A DNA stretch of 41,367 nucleotides. Origin: Verrucomicrobiota bacterium (GTDB lineage: Bacteria; Verrucomicrobiota; Verrucomicrobiia; Opitutales; Opitutaceae). The first letter of the stretch is position 1. Each line of letters starts with the position of its first letter. A program made the translations under genes and the position numbers. Below, one piece after another: positions 1 through 8,705 of the stretch. The stretch is from assembly GCA_018239845.1 (NCBI GenBank), contig JAFEGO010000066.1, positions 1 to 41,367 on the forward strand, written 5' to 3'. The notes below the pieces were generated by a model. The model searched no databases and was not told the origin of the DNA. It saw nothing but the letters and a program-made list of their open reading frames with translations.

Positions 1-104
1 GCGCTCGGTCCGCGTCATCGGGACTGAATAAACTAAGTATGCAGCGATAAAATCGTACTTACAATTGCTAAAACTTATCTTCAAGATTCAGATGGCCCGC
101 CTCT

Positions 105-899
105 ATGAAACGTCTAAAGAAACGTAAAAATATGGATACCAGTCAATATTTTCAGGCTTTAAGCGCCGAGCTGCATAGTCTAGAAAATCGCGTTCGCAAT
201 TTCATTGCAGGAGCTCACTGGCTGACCGATGGCGAATGGAAGGAAAGTGTACTACGATCAATGCTTCGACGACATTTACCCAGATCGATTGAAGTCGGAC
301 GTGGATTTATCGTTTCAGCCAACGGGAACTCCGGGCAGATAGACGTTCTTATCTATTCGGCCGATGCTCCAGTGCTTTTTCGCGACGGCGATCTTGTATT
401 CGTAACACCGGATGCAGTCTTGGGCATAATTGAGGTGAAATCGAATATCAGTTCTTCAAAGGCCTTGCATAAGGCCCTTAAGAAGATGACTCGAAATGCA
501 CGCATCGCCAATCGAAAGAAAATAAACGATAAGTTTTTCGGCCTGTTCGCGTACAATGCAACTTTCTCAATGACTGAAGCGTTAGATTCCTTAGCAACCG
601 CAGCGAACGGCGATTCAGCTCTCGTCACAAATCTGGTTTGTTTAGGTGAACGCGATTTCATCCGTTGGTCGATCGCTGACCCGACGAACACGCAATGCAA
701 CCTCGGCATCTGGCGAGGCTATAATCGACTCGAGGGCAAAGCTGTCGGGTATTTTTTACACAACGTCATTCAACTCCTCGCACCAAAATCCGTGGGGCAA
801 AACCTTTCCGTGTGGTTTCCAATGGAAGGGAAGGACACCGCGTTAGCTGGCGAACGTCCTTTCGAGCCGCGATACGAGCCAAGATATTTTGAGCCGTAA
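105..899 (+). CDS. DUF6602-type protein, nuclease-like fold suspected
   Basis: I recognise the DUF6602 pattern: an N-terminal 'HWLTDGEWKE' segment, then 'VGRGFI', then 'GQIDVLIYS' and 'LGIIEVKSN'. The spaced D of IDVLIY and the E-x-K of IEVKS resemble the D...ExK core of PD-(D/E)XK nucleases. That is a motif inference; no function is established. The protein is 264 residues from the ATG at 105, or 255 from the ATG at 132 (MDTSQYF), and neither start has a good ribosome binding site. The gene is clearly AT-richer than the 65-70% GC genes after 2270, which points to recent acquisition. It stands alone with no operon partner on its strand. Alternative: an antiphage accessory gene, not shown here. 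Confidence 0.75.
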   Translation: MKRLKKRKNMDTSQYFQALSAELHSLENRVRNFIAGAHWLTDGEWKESVLRSMLRRHLPRSIEVGRGFIVSANGNSGQIDVLIYSADAPVLFRDGDLVFVTPDAVLGIIEVKSNISSSKALHKALKKMTRNARIANRKKINDKFFGLFAYNATFSMTEALDSLATAANGDSALVTNLVCLGERDFIRWSIADPTNTQCNLGIWRGYNRLEGKAVGYFLHNVIQLLAPKSVGQNLSVWFPMEGKDTALAGERPFEPRYEPRYFEP

Positions 900-930
900 G
901 AAGCAGACGATGAAGGCTGCTGCCTGTCGA

Positions 931-1227
931 TTACAGCAGCAGCAATCGCTCTTCACGTCCGTCCGAATGACGAAAGATGATCGAACCACCAGAAGCGCTG
1001 TGCTCAGTGGCCACGTCGTACAAGGCGACCGATTTTTTGATCAGATCGGTGAGACTACCGGTGCCTGTGCGTTCACGGAGGGTCTCGAAGTTGGTCTTTG
1101 TCCGCGCGTCTAGGTCGAGGCTTAGACGGGCGCGTCCAGTTTCGGCTACGGCGGGCTTTGCGTCGCGGCTCAGGGAGGCGGTAGATGAGGATGGCAATGT
1201 ATAGGAGGCAGACCAAGAGGGCGGCAA
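931..1227 (-). CDS. Ribbon-helix-helix DNA-binding protein, start uncertain
   Basis: The C-terminal two thirds fit a MetJ/Arc-type RHH fold: a strand 'ARLSLDLD', helix 'ARTKTNFETLRERTG', then 'SLTDLIKKSVALYDVA'. Such proteins bind operators as dimers. The first 30 residues (serine-rich) look non-native and have no alternative ATG inside. They overlap the end of the two-TM ORF upstream by about 155 bp in a different frame. Either this gene has its own start at 1227, or it is the C-terminal half of that ORF after a frameshift (see findings). No target operator could be identified. Confidence 0.6.
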   Translation of the reverse strand: MPPSWSASYTLPSSSTASLSRDAKPAVAETGRARLSLDLDARTKTNFETLRERTGTGSLTDLIKKSVALYDVATEHSASGGSIIFRHSDGREERLLLL

Positions 1228-1438
1228 CGGGTGCCGTGGCCTCGGGCCTGCTGGTTCCGAGAGTCACAATGCCGGCGATTGTTGAACAAGCCAGTACAAG
1301 CAGGAGCTTGCCTTTGGGCTGCACGTCCGGGCGGTCGATCACAGCACGAACCGGGTTGTAGCGCGCTTGCGCTTCCTGGTATCGTTCCTGGATCGTTTTG
1401 TGACGCTCCGGTTGCGGTTTAGAGCTGGATGCTGGCAT
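1073..1438 (-). CDS. Small two-TM membrane protein
   Basis: 121 residues. A charged N-terminus (to about residue 40) precedes two hydrophobic segments, 'LLLVLACSTIAGIVTLG' and 'PVAALLVCLLYIAILIY', then a very basic tail. The tail after 'RLPEPRRKARR' is arginine/proline-rich and looks like out-of-frame reading of the overlapping RHH gene. I do not recognise the family. A membrane-anchored N-terminus fused by frameshift to a DNA-binding domain is one reading; two adjacent genes with a ragged overlap is the other. Confidence 0.45.
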   Translation of the reverse strand: MPASSSKPQPERHKTIQERYQEAQARYNPVRAVIDRPDVQPKGKLLLVLACSTIAGIVTLGTSRPEATAPVAALLVCLLYIAILIYRLPEPRRKARRSRNWTRPSKPRPRRADKDQLRDPP

Positions 1439-2031
1439 CTGCGGTCCTTCCGTTTCTTTCGAGACGGAAAGACCGAGAGCGTATAGCGCTAGTAGGTGTG
1501 AACATGGAGTTCAGCGTCTCTTAGTGTGCTACGCTTCGCGGTCGCAGAGAAGAAGTCGGGGGCTCATTGGTATTGGTGCACGAGTTCATGGTGATGCGAG
1601 CAACCTTTGAGCACTTCTCCTGACATTGAAGAGTTTGGTTTATGGGTGGAAGAGCATCCGTAGGAATGCCCCTGTCTGACAACGTTTCGTAGGTTCGTAC
1701 TAAATTCTCATTCGACTTCTAATATCACGGCGAACGGGAAAAATTTTCGCCGCGTGCATCATATCTCCATCCACAGACAGGTCGTCTGTTGCTGAAAATT
1801 TATGCGAGAATTTAGCCACATTGGGTTTTTTCATACCGACTACCGGCATGAGCTAATACGGGTAAAACCCACATAAACCCCACAGTCAATAGAATTTTTC
1901 CGGTTCTTATACTGATACGCGCTCAGGCAGCAGGGAGCATGAATGGGATCTAAATTTGTAGTTGAGGCGGTCGCTGAGCCAAAGACATCCGTCCTGCTCG
2001 GAACTTCGAGCGTTAGGCTGCTAGCCTGTAG

Positions 2032-2050
2032 GCCCGGCCGGTGGCCGGGC
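2032..2050. repeat. REP-like GC palindrome
   Basis: GCCCGGCC-ggt-GGCCGGGC, perfect 8-bp arms with a 3-nt loop, flanked by 'gtag' and 'ctac' that could extend the pairing. It lies in a non-coding interval and is not followed by a T-run, so it looks like a REP-type element and not a terminator. Copy number elsewhere in the genome is unknown. Confidence 0.55.
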
Positions 2051-2085
2051 GCCCGCGGCTACCCCGCCTATTCCACGCAATCCGC

Positions 2086-2114
2086 TTCCCACCGGCCCCA
2101 CGATCCGGTATAAT
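2086..2114 (+). promoter_or_regulatory. Candidate sigma70 promoter for the 2270 gene
   Basis: A perfect TATAAT (2109-2114) is preceded by TTCCCA (2086-2091, 4/6 match to -35) at 17 bp. It would give a leader of about 150 nt before the ATG at 2270. Motif only. Confidence 0.4.
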
Positions 2115-2269
2115 ATGCGTGTTGCAGCGTTACCCGGCCCGGATCATCCGGCCCTCGCTCTCAGCCGGTCGGCTTTTCGCTGACTGCGCCCGGAGGAGGA
2201 CTCGGGACGACTGCGCGCATCCCCGCGGCACACCGCCGCATCACCCACCACCCGTACCCTCCTGCTCAC

Positions 2270-2971
2270 ATGCTTACAAAGAAGACCATCCGTTCCAACA
2301 GTTTTGCCGCCCGGCTCACGCCCATCCAGCGCGACGAGCTTTTTGAGGCGATCACCGCCGGCCTCAGTTACCACGACGCCGCAAAAAAGATCCGCGACTG
2401 GATCACGGCCAACGATGCGGCCGGCCTCAATGGCGCCCGCCCCGCCCGTCCGCTCAAGCTCTCCGAGGCCACCACCATCGGCAAATGGTACCACGCCACC
2501 GCCACCGAGCGGCGCCATGCGCTGGTCGCGGAGGTCGCCAAGGTGGTCCAGTCGCATTGCCCCGCCGACTATGAGGCTCAGGGCCGGCGCGCCCTCGGGC
2601 AGGCCCGGTATCTCGCGACGCTCGAGGGCCTCACCGTCGCCGACATCGTCATGTTGGAGCGAAGCGAACTCGCCCGCGACAAACTCGCGCTTGAACGGGA
2701 AAAACTGGCCTACCAACAGCGCCGCGATCTCGTGGCCGAAAAGACCCGGCTCCTCCTGGCCCGCACGCGCGGCGGGGAAAAGGGCGCGGAACTCCAGCGC
2801 CAGATCGACCTTGTGCTCGCCGAGATCGAAAGGATTCAAGCCGGCGACGCTACGGGTGCGATCCCGATCCAAACTTCAAACGTAGAACCCTTCCCGCTCA
2901 ACGTCGGGAAAATCACCGGCCGCGATACCAGCCTGCCTGCCGCTACACCGTCGATGGCGGCGGCGTCCTGA
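2270..2971 (+). CDS. Hypothetical helical/coiled-coil protein, phage gp27-like layout
   Basis: 233 residues. The N-terminus has a possible helix-turn-helix ('SYHDAAKKIRDWI ... LSEATTIGKWYH'). Residues about 105-190 form a long charged helix ('LERSELARDKLALEREK', 'QRRDLVAEKTRLLLAR') likely to be a coiled coil. The order HTH-like then coiled coil resembles Mu gp27/DUF3486-like terminase-associated proteins, but I cannot assign the family. No other structural phage gene is near, so if phage-derived it is an orphan. The last about 10 codons run over the remnant on the opposite strand. Codon use is typical of the chromosome. Confidence 0.6.
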   Translation: MLTKKTIRSNSFAARLTPIQRDELFEAITAGLSYHDAAKKIRDWITANDAAGLNGARPARPLKLSEATTIGKWYHATATERRHALVAEVAKVVQSHCPADYEAQGRRALGQARYLATLEGLTVADIVMLERSELARDKLALEREKLAYQQRRDLVAEKTRLLLARTRGGEKGAELQRQIDLVLAEIERIQAGDATGAIPIQTSNVEPFPLNVGKITGRDTSLPAATPSMAAAS

Positions 2972-3160
2972 AATCGATCCCCTGCAGCCACGCGAAGGCT
3001 GTTTCGGCGGCGAGGTCGGCGACGTGGTCGAGGCCGTGGTCGCCGTTTTCCACCTCGATGTAATGCGCGCCCTGCGCCTTCAGCCGCTGGTAGCCCAGCC
3101 AGGCGCCGTGCGGCGCCAGTCGTTGTCCACGGCGCCTTGCAGGAAAGAACCCGGCAGCGG
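2943..3160 (-). pseudogene. C-terminal remnant of an alpha/beta-hydrolase (esterase/peptidase-like)
   Basis: The frame reads 'HGAWLGYQRLKAQGAHYIEV' then 'ENGDHGLDHVADLAAETAF', which matches the end of prolyl-oligopeptidase/dienelactone-hydrolase-type enzymes, with H of 'GDHGLDH' in the catalytic histidine position. Just upstream, in another frame, 'PGSFLQGAVDNDW' fits the strand and Asp-bearing loop that should precede it. So the fragment is frameshifted as well as truncated. No nucleophile elbow remains. Confidence 0.45.
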
Positions 3161-3206
3161 CTCTCGCTGCGGCCGGGTTGCCGCGCATCTCTTTGCCCGT
3201 GCGGCC

Positions 3207-3497
3207 TCAGGCGGTGAAGCCGAAGCGGTGGCGTTCCTCGTCGGGCTTGATGTGGAGCGTCCGGCACACGAGCCCGGCCGCGAGTTCACCGGCGGCGACC
3301 TTCACGATCCGGTCGAACTCCGCCGCGGGCAGGTCCGCGCCGTCGCGTTTGATCGCGTGGAGCGCCATGCCACGCTCGAGCAGCTCGCGCACGAAATCCT
3401 CGCACGCCACCGCTTCGTCGGTGAAGTACTGGTGGCGCTGCGGCGGGTGGTGCTTCCGGAAGTTCAGGCTGTATTCGATGGTGTATTTTTTGAGCAT
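3207..3497 (-). CDS. Conserved small protein of unknown function
   Basis: 96 residues with balanced composition: 'MLKKYTIEYSLNFRKHHPPQ', 'DEAVACEDFVRELLERGMAL', 'EFDRIVKVAAGELAAGLVCR'. It looks like a compact alpha/beta domain with no signal peptide or TM segment. The ATG at 3497 has a weak purine-rich stretch (gagaaag) upstream. I do not recognise the family. It is transcribed away from the ATPase gene. Confidence 0.6.
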   Translation of the reverse strand: MLKKYTIEYSLNFRKHHPPQRHQYFTDEAVACEDFVRELLERGMALHAIKRDGADLPAAEFDRIVKVAAGELAAGLVCRTLHIKPDEERHRFGFTA

Positions 3498-3781
3498 GGG
3501 GCTGGCTTTCTCGTGGTGCCGCGGGTGCGGCGGGTGGATGATGGGTTTGCCTTACGGGACCATCCTAGCCTCATCCGCCTCCCCGCACTGGGCGGATCTT
3601 GCCCGATGCTCGGCGGTTTTTGTCCCGCCCCGCCGCAAGCCATGCGCAGCCCTCGCCAACCTCCGCGCAGCCGGGGGCCGGCCGGCCGCGTAAACTGTCA
3701 CTCCTGGTCCTGCGACCTTGCGGTGAACCGGACCTCCCGCTTCACTCTCCGCCCGGCCGGGTTCATTTAAGCATTTAAATC

Positions 3782-6019
3782 ATGGATACCCATCAGCCCA
3801 GCGACGCCCCGTGGATCGAGGCCTTGGCGCAGTTTCTGCGCGAGCAGCCCGACGTGGCCGCCGTCCGGCTCGACCCCGCGGCGCAGCGGGTGGCGATCGC
3901 CACCGTCGGCGCCGGCCAGAATCCCGGCCTGGAGCGCGCGCTCGCGGCCACGCTCGCCGCCATCGAGGCCAAGCTCGGCACTCCCGCGCCGGCGCAGGCG
4001 CCCGTCGGTTTTTCCCTGCACCGCGAGGGCTCCGCCACCGTGCTCGGCCGGGCGATGGGCGCGGCGGCCAAGCCGGCGTGGCAGTGGCGCGAGGTGCGGT
4101 GGCCGGAGCTGGAGGAGGCACCCGTGGAGGCCGCGCCCGCGTGGCGGATGCTGGCCCGCCTCGCGGCCGTCTGCGGGCTCGCCGGGCTGGCCGGCACCGC
4201 CGCCGCCCATCTCGCGCCGCAGCTGCCGGCGCTCGCGATCTCCGCCTACGCGGTCGGTCTCATCGCGGGCGGTTGGGAAGCGGCGGTCACGACCTGGGAA
4301 AACCTCCGCGCGCGCAAGATCGACATTCACTTCCTCATGCTGGCCGTGGCGGCCGGCGCGGTCGCGATCGGCGCCTGGGGCGAGGCCGTGCTGCTGCTCT
4401 TTCTCTTCTCCGCCTCGGGTGCGATGGAGGAGTTCGCCCTCCACCGCACGCAGCGCGAGATCAGCGCGCTCCTGAAATCCGCACCGAAGACCGCCGCCCT
4501 CGTCCTGCCGGATGGCAGCGAGCGCGAGATCGCGATCGGGGCGGTGCAGGTCGGCCAGCGCTTGCGGACCAAGCCCGGCGAGGCGTTTGCCACCGATGGC
4601 GTGGTCGTCAGCGGCCGCAGCGCGAGCGACGAGTCCACCCTCACCGGCGAGGCCGCGCCCGTCTCCAAGGACCCCGGCGACAAGGTCTTCAGCGGCACGC
4701 TCAACCTCTGGGGCGCGGTCGATTTCGACGTCACCGCCCTGCCCTCCGAGAGCACCCTCAAGAAAATCATCCGCCTGATCCAGACCGCCCAGAAGCTCAA
4801 GGCGCCCAGCGAGCGGTTCATCGACCGCTTCGGGCCCATTTACACCTACGTGGTGATCGGCGGCTCCGCGGCGATGTTTCTCGTGTGGTGGCTCGGGCTG
4901 GGCGTGCCCGCCTTCACGACCACGCCGGAGAGCCGCTCCGCCTTTTACCGCGCCATGACGCTCATGGTCGTCGCCAGCCCCTGCGCCGTGGTCCTCTCCA
5001 TCCCCTCGGCCATCCTGGCGGCCATCGCGTGGGGCGCCCGGCACGGCGTCCTTTTCCGTGGCGGCGGCGCCGTCGAGCAGCTCGCCGAGATCGGCACCGT
5101 GGCCCTCGACAAGACCGGCACGCTGACCTCCGGCGAACTCGCCGTCGTGAGTTGGGAAAGTTTTCCCCGCGGCCGGGAGCGGGAGATCCTGCAGTCGGCC
5201 TACAGCCTCGAGGCCCGGTCCCAGCATCCGATCGCGCGCGCCATCACCCGCCGCGCCAAGGCCGAGGGCATCGCGGAGCAGCAGGTCGCCGACTTCCAGT
5301 CGCTGACCGGACAGGGTCTCCGCGGCAATGTGGATGGGGCCTCGCTCCTGCTGGGCCGCCGCGAACTGCTCAGTACCGGCCCCCTCGCCGCGTGGGCCCG
5401 CGACCTGCCGGCCGCGCCCGCGGAATTCGGCGAGGTCTGGGTGATCAAAAACGACCTGGTCGGCCGCATCCTGCTGAAGGACCAGATCCGCACCGAATCG
5501 CGCGCCGTGCTCAGCCAGCTGCGGAGCCTGGGCATCAAGACCGTGATGCTCACCGGCGACCGCCGCCAGACGGCCGAGGCCGTGGGCCGCGAGCTCGGCC
5601 TCGACGAGGTGCGCGCCGGCCTCTCGCCGGAGGACAAGGTGCGGGCCATCGAGCGCCTGCGCGCCGAGGGGCGCAAGGTCGCCATGGTCGGCGACGGCGT
5701 GAACGACGCCCCCTGCCTCGCCGCCGCCGACGTCAGCGTGGCGATGGGCGCGCGCGGCAGCGATGCGGCGCTGGAGCAGGCGGAGATCGTGCTGATGCAC
5801 GACCGCATCGAAAACTTCCTGGCCGCCCACCGGCTCAGCCGCCGGGCCCGCACCATCATCCGGCAAAACATCGCGATCTCGCTCGGCGTCGTCGTGGTCA
5901 TGATCACGGCGACGATCATCGGCCCGGTGCCGCTGGCGGTGGGCGTCGCCGCCCACGAAGGCAGCACCCTCATCGTCTGCCTCAATTCGCTGCGCCTGCT
6001 GCTCGGCCGGAACGCGTAA
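3782..6019 (+). CDS. P1B-4-type metal-exporting ATPase (Fe/Co/Zn class)
   Basis: 745 residues with all P-type ATPase signatures: TGEA 288-291 (actuator), DKTGTLT with phospho-Asp 443, GDGVND 637-642 (hinge). The metal-site motifs are SPC (399-401) in the core TM helix, in place of CPC, and HEGST (725-729) near the C-terminus; that combination defines the P1B-4 group, whose members export Fe(II), Co(II) or Zn(II) (PfeT, CtpD, CoaT). The N-terminus (1-100) resembles an HMA fold but lacks CxxC. It is an inner-membrane pump driven by ATP. The ATG at 3782 lacks a Shine-Dalgarno and follows 'atttaagcatttaaatc'. Next gene: a cysteine desulfurase, 112 bp on, suggesting iron or Fe-S homeostasis (inference). 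The exact metal is not decided. Confidence 0.93.
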   Translation: MDTHQPSDAPWIEALAQFLREQPDVAAVRLDPAAQRVAIATVGAGQNPGLERALAATLAAIEAKLGTPAPAQAPVGFSLHREGSATVLGRAMGAAAKPAWQWREVRWPELEEAPVEAAPAWRMLARLAAVCGLAGLAGTAAAHLAPQLPALAISAYAVGLIAGGWEAAVTTWENLRARKIDIHFLMLAVAAGAVAIGAWGEAVLLLFLFSASGAMEEFALHRTQREISALLKSAPKTAALVLPDGSEREIAIGAVQVGQRLRTKPGEAFATDGVVVSGRSASDESTLTGEAAPVSKDPGDKVFSGTLNLWGAVDFDVTALPSESTLKKIIRLIQTAQKLKAPSERFIDRFGPIYTYVVIGGSAAMFLVWWLGLGVPAFTTTPESRSAFYRAMTLMVVASPCAVVLSIPSAILAAIAWGARHGVLFRGGGAVEQLAEIGTVALDKTGTLTSGELAVVSWESFPRGREREILQSAYSLEARSQHPIARAITRRAKAEGIAEQQVADFQSLTGQGLRGNVDGASLLLGRRELLSTGPLAAWARDLPAAPAEFGEVWVIKNDLVGRILLKDQIRTESRAVLSQLRSLGIKTVMLTGDRRQTAEAVGRELGLDEVRAGLSPEDKVRAIERLRAEGRKVAMVGDGVNDAPCLAAADVSVAMGARGSDAALEQAEIVLMHDRIENFLAAHRLSRRARTIIRQNIAISLGVVVVMITATIIGPVPLAVGVAAHEGSTLIVCLNSLRLLLGRNA

Positions 6020-6131
6020 AACCGCCCCGCCATAGGACACGGGAGGCTGCCGGTCATCTGCTGCGGCCATTTGACGATTGGGCCGAGTGCTGGTCTCGTT
6101 CGGCCGTCCATCGCTTCCGCCTTCCCTCCCC

Positions 6132-7328
6132 ATGCCTGCGTCCAAGACCTATTATTTCGACAGCAACGCCACGACGAGTGTCGCGCCCGAGGTGCTGTCC
6201 GCCATGCTGCCCTACCTGACCGAAAACTGGGGCAACCCTTCGAGCCCCTACCGCCTCGGCAAGCGGCTCGTCGGGCCCATCGAGCACGCGCGCGAATCCG
6301 TCGCCGCCCTCATCGGCGCCGATTCCACCGAGATCGTCTTCACGAGCTGCGGCACCGAGAGCATCAACACCGCGCTCACCAGCGCCCTCTACACGCAGCC
6401 GCACAAGCGCCACATCGTCACGACCGCGGTCGAACACTCCGCGACCAAGAACTGTTGCGCCGCCCTTGAGGCGCGCGGTTACGCGGTCACCTACCTGCCG
6501 GTCAACCGCGACGGCACGCTCGACCTGAAGCTATTTGAGCAATCCCTCCGCCCCGACACCGCGATCGTCTCGATCATGTGGGCCAACAACGAAACCGGCG
6601 TGCTCTTCCCCATCGCCCAGCTTGCAGCCCTCTGCCGCGCGCGCGGCATCCTGATCCACACCGACGCCGTGCAGGTGCCCGGCAAGCTCAAGCTCGATGT
6701 CAACGCCCTCGGCGTGGACCTCCTCTCGCTCTCCGCCCACAAGCTCCACGGGCCCAAGGGCGTCGGCCTCCTCTACGTGCGCAAGGGCACGCCCTTCCAG
6801 CCGCTGATCGTCGGCGGCCATCAGGAAGAGGGCAATCGCGGCGGCACCGAAAACGTGCCGTACATCGTCGCCTTCGGCCGCGCCGCCGAGCTGGCCCGCG
6901 CGCACACCGAGGAGTCGCAGCGCCGTCTCGCCGCGCTGCGCGACACCCTCGAAAACGAAATCCTCCAAAAAATCCCGCACACCGCCCGCAACGGCGCCAA
7001 GGAACCGCGCCTGCCCAACACCACGAGCATCCGCTTCGCCGGCGTCGAGGCCGAGGCCCTCCTGCTGATGCTGGATCAGCTGAATATCTGCGCCTCCAGC
7101 GGCTCCGCCTGCACCACCGGCTCCGTCGCGCCCTCGCACGTCCTCACCGCGATGGGCCTCACCGCCGCCGAGGCGCGCGGCACGATCCGCTTCAGCCTCG
7201 ACTATGAGACCACGCCGGAGGACGTCGCCTACCTCCTGAGCCACCTGCCGCGCATTGTGGCCGAGCTGCGCGAGGCCACTTCCCCGCGCGTGATCGCCCG
7301 CGCCACCGCCGCCGCGGCCGCGGTGTAA
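6132..7328 (+). CDS. Cysteine desulfurase (NifS/IscS family)
   Basis: PLP enzyme that takes sulfur from cysteine as an enzyme persulfide, yielding alanine, for Fe-S clusters or thio-cofactors. Seen: 'YFDSNATT' N-terminus, 'VEHSA' (ring-stacking His), 'SAHKLHGPKG' with PLP-Lys 204, and 'SGSACTTG' with catalytic Cys 327 on the typical long mobile loop of group I enzymes. The in-frame ORF extends to 6078, but the ATG at 6132 (MPASKTYYFD) gives the family's usual N-terminus and length (398 aa). It is 17 bp upstream of the adenylate-forming gene, so probably an operon. No iscU or iscA is near, so which acceptor receives the sulfur is unclear. Confidence 0.93.
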   Translation: MPASKTYYFDSNATTSVAPEVLSAMLPYLTENWGNPSSPYRLGKRLVGPIEHARESVAALIGADSTEIVFTSCGTESINTALTSALYTQPHKRHIVTTAVEHSATKNCCAALEARGYAVTYLPVNRDGTLDLKLFEQSLRPDTAIVSIMWANNETGVLFPIAQLAALCRARGILIHTDAVQVPGKLKLDVNALGVDLLSLSAHKLHGPKGVGLLYVRKGTPFQPLIVGGHQEEGNRGGTENVPYIVAFGRAAELARAHTEESQRRLAALRDTLENEILQKIPHTARNGAKEPRLPNTTSIRFAGVEAEALLLMLDQLNICASSGSACTTGSVAPSHVLTAMGLTAAEARGTIRFSLDYETTPEDVAYLLSHLPRIVAELREATSPRVIARATAAAAAV

Positions 7329-7345
7329 CCCATTTTGCCCTCCCT

Positions 7346-8590
7346 GTGAACTTAGCCGACTCCCCCGATCAAGCCCGGAAACTGCGCGAGTACGCGCGCC
7401 ACGTGCCGCTCTACCAGGCCGCCGCCGGCCTCAGCGACGGCGCAACCGCCACCGAAATCCTCGCCGCGCTGCCCTTCGTCACCAAGGAGCACATCAAGCG
7501 CGATTTCCCGAACAATTTCCTCCGCGCCGGCCAGTCGCTCGACGAGCTCGTCGCGCAGAAAAAAGTGGAGATCGAGCACACCGCGGGCACGACCGACAAC
7601 CGCGCCGACCTTCTCCTCGAGTACGGCTGGTGGGCCCGCCAGGAGCAGTGGGCGCTGTCGCTGAATCCTCTCATCGCCCAGGTCCTCAAGGAGCAGCCCG
7701 ACGCGCATCGCGTGACGATCTCCTCCCCCGCCTGTAACGGCGACATCACGTACAACGGCACGCCGTCGGCCAAGCGCCGCACGCTCGGCAAGACCCGCGT
7801 GCTCAGCCTCTCTCGCTTCCCTTTCCTCCTGAGCACCGCCGACCTCGACCAGATGGTCGATGAAGCCCTCGAGTGGGATCCCGTTTTCCTGGATACCGAT
7901 CCGGTTTACGCCGTCGTCTTCGCCCTGCACTGCGAGCGGCGCAAGGTCGTGTTTCCCAAGCTCAAGTTCATCTTCACGAGCTACGAGTACACGAGCGTCC
8001 TGCACAAACGGATCCTCGAGCGGGTGTTCAAGGTGCCGGTTTACAACCTCTACGGCTCGACCGAGACGGGCCACCTCCTGATGGAGGACGGCGCCGGCCG
8101 CATGGTCGCGAGCGAAAAGATCGCGCGGCTCGACGTGATCAACGTGGACGACCGCGGCATTGGCGAACTCGTCGTCTCCACGCTTACCAACGACTACATG
8201 CCGCTCCTCAACTACCGGATCGGCGACCTCGTGGAGCGCCGCGCCTTTGCGGACGCGGCCGGCGAGCGCTTCAGCTACGTGCTGCACGGTCGCGCGCCGG
8301 ACACGATCAAGTCCACCGCCGGCCACCGCATCACGACGCGCGAGATCGACCAGTGTTTCGTCGGCGCCGAGGGCCTCGCACACTACCGCCTGCACGAAAA
8401 GACCCCGGGCGAGTTTACCCTGAGTTACATCAGCGAAAACGACGCCGACCCGCAGGCCGCCGTCGCCGCCGCCGTGGAAAAAATCGCCCGGCTCGTGCGG
8501 ACGGCGAAACCGATCGCGACCCACCGCGTGCCCTTCCTGCTGCCCGAAGCCTCGGGCAAGTTCGTCTTCAACTACCCTTTCGCGCCGTAA
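7346..8590 (+). CDS. PaaK-like adenylate-forming enzyme
   Basis: 414 residues from a GTG at 7346. Family marks: 'HTAGTTDNRADLLLEY' (P-loop-like substrate/ATP region), 'YGSTETGHLLMED' (ATP-binding A5 motif), 'NYRIGDLVE' and a C-terminal 'GRAPDTIKSTAGHRITTREI' lid. This is the phenylacetate-CoA ligase/coenzyme F390 synthetase-like branch, which activates carboxylates as acyl-adenylates. The substrate is unknown. The 17-bp gap after the cysteine desulfurase suggests co-transcription; sulfur transfer to an adenylated carboxylate (thiocarboxylate formation) is a possible shared job but only inference. A thiolation carrier gene is not seen nearby. Confidence 0.8.
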   Translation: MNLADSPDQARKLREYARHVPLYQAAAGLSDGATATEILAALPFVTKEHIKRDFPNNFLRAGQSLDELVAQKKVEIEHTAGTTDNRADLLLEYGWWARQEQWALSLNPLIAQVLKEQPDAHRVTISSPACNGDITYNGTPSAKRRTLGKTRVLSLSRFPFLLSTADLDQMVDEALEWDPVFLDTDPVYAVVFALHCERRKVVFPKLKFIFTSYEYTSVLHKRILERVFKVPVYNLYGSTETGHLLMEDGAGRMVASEKIARLDVINVDDRGIGELVVSTLTNDYMPLLNYRIGDLVERRAFADAAGERFSYVLHGRAPDTIKSTAGHRITTREIDQCFVGAEGLAHYRLHEKTPGEFTLSYISENDADPQAAVAAAVEKIARLVRTAKPIATHRVPFLLPEASGKFVFNYPFAP

Positions 8591-8612
8591 ACGCGGGCGT
8601 GGAGCGGGGGGA

Positions 8613-8639
8613 GCTTGTAATTGGCGCGGGGCCGGGTAT
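8613..8639 (+). repeat. 27-bp repeat, copy 1 (upstream of ssrA)
   Basis: Matches 36906-36932 in 26 of 27 positions (G at 8617, A in the other copy). Similarity stops sharply downstream of the repeat. Confidence 0.8.
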
Positions 8640-8642
8640 GTT
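8615..8642 (+). promoter_or_regulatory. Candidate ssrA promoter
   Basis: TTGTAA (8615-8620), 16-bp GC-rich spacer, TATGTT (8637-8642). It would start a precursor about 55 nt before the mature 5' end. Most of it lies in a 27-bp sequence found again at 36906-36932 with one change. Confidence 0.5.
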
Positions 8643-8705
8643 GGTTCCTCACGTTCTTTGAATGGTCGCGCTCGATCGGTCGTCCATGGTCCTCAAATCA
8701 CTTTT

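Larger units (their letters stand above)
1439..2269. other. Gene-poor interval
   Basis: No ORF here has convincing codon structure. The left half is moderately AT-rich. The interval holds a strong GC palindrome (2032-2050) and a likely promoter (2086-2114), both listed separately. Confidence 0.6.

Noticed and set aside
3767..6145. 792-aa minus-strand ORF opposite the ATPase
   Set aside because: Shadow of a GC-rich gene; composition is His/Gly/Arg/Ala/Asp-rich with no family pattern, while the plus strand has all P-type motifs.
3811..6219. 802-aa plus-strand ORF in a second frame
   Set aside because: Arginine/proline-rich out-of-frame reading of the ATPase.
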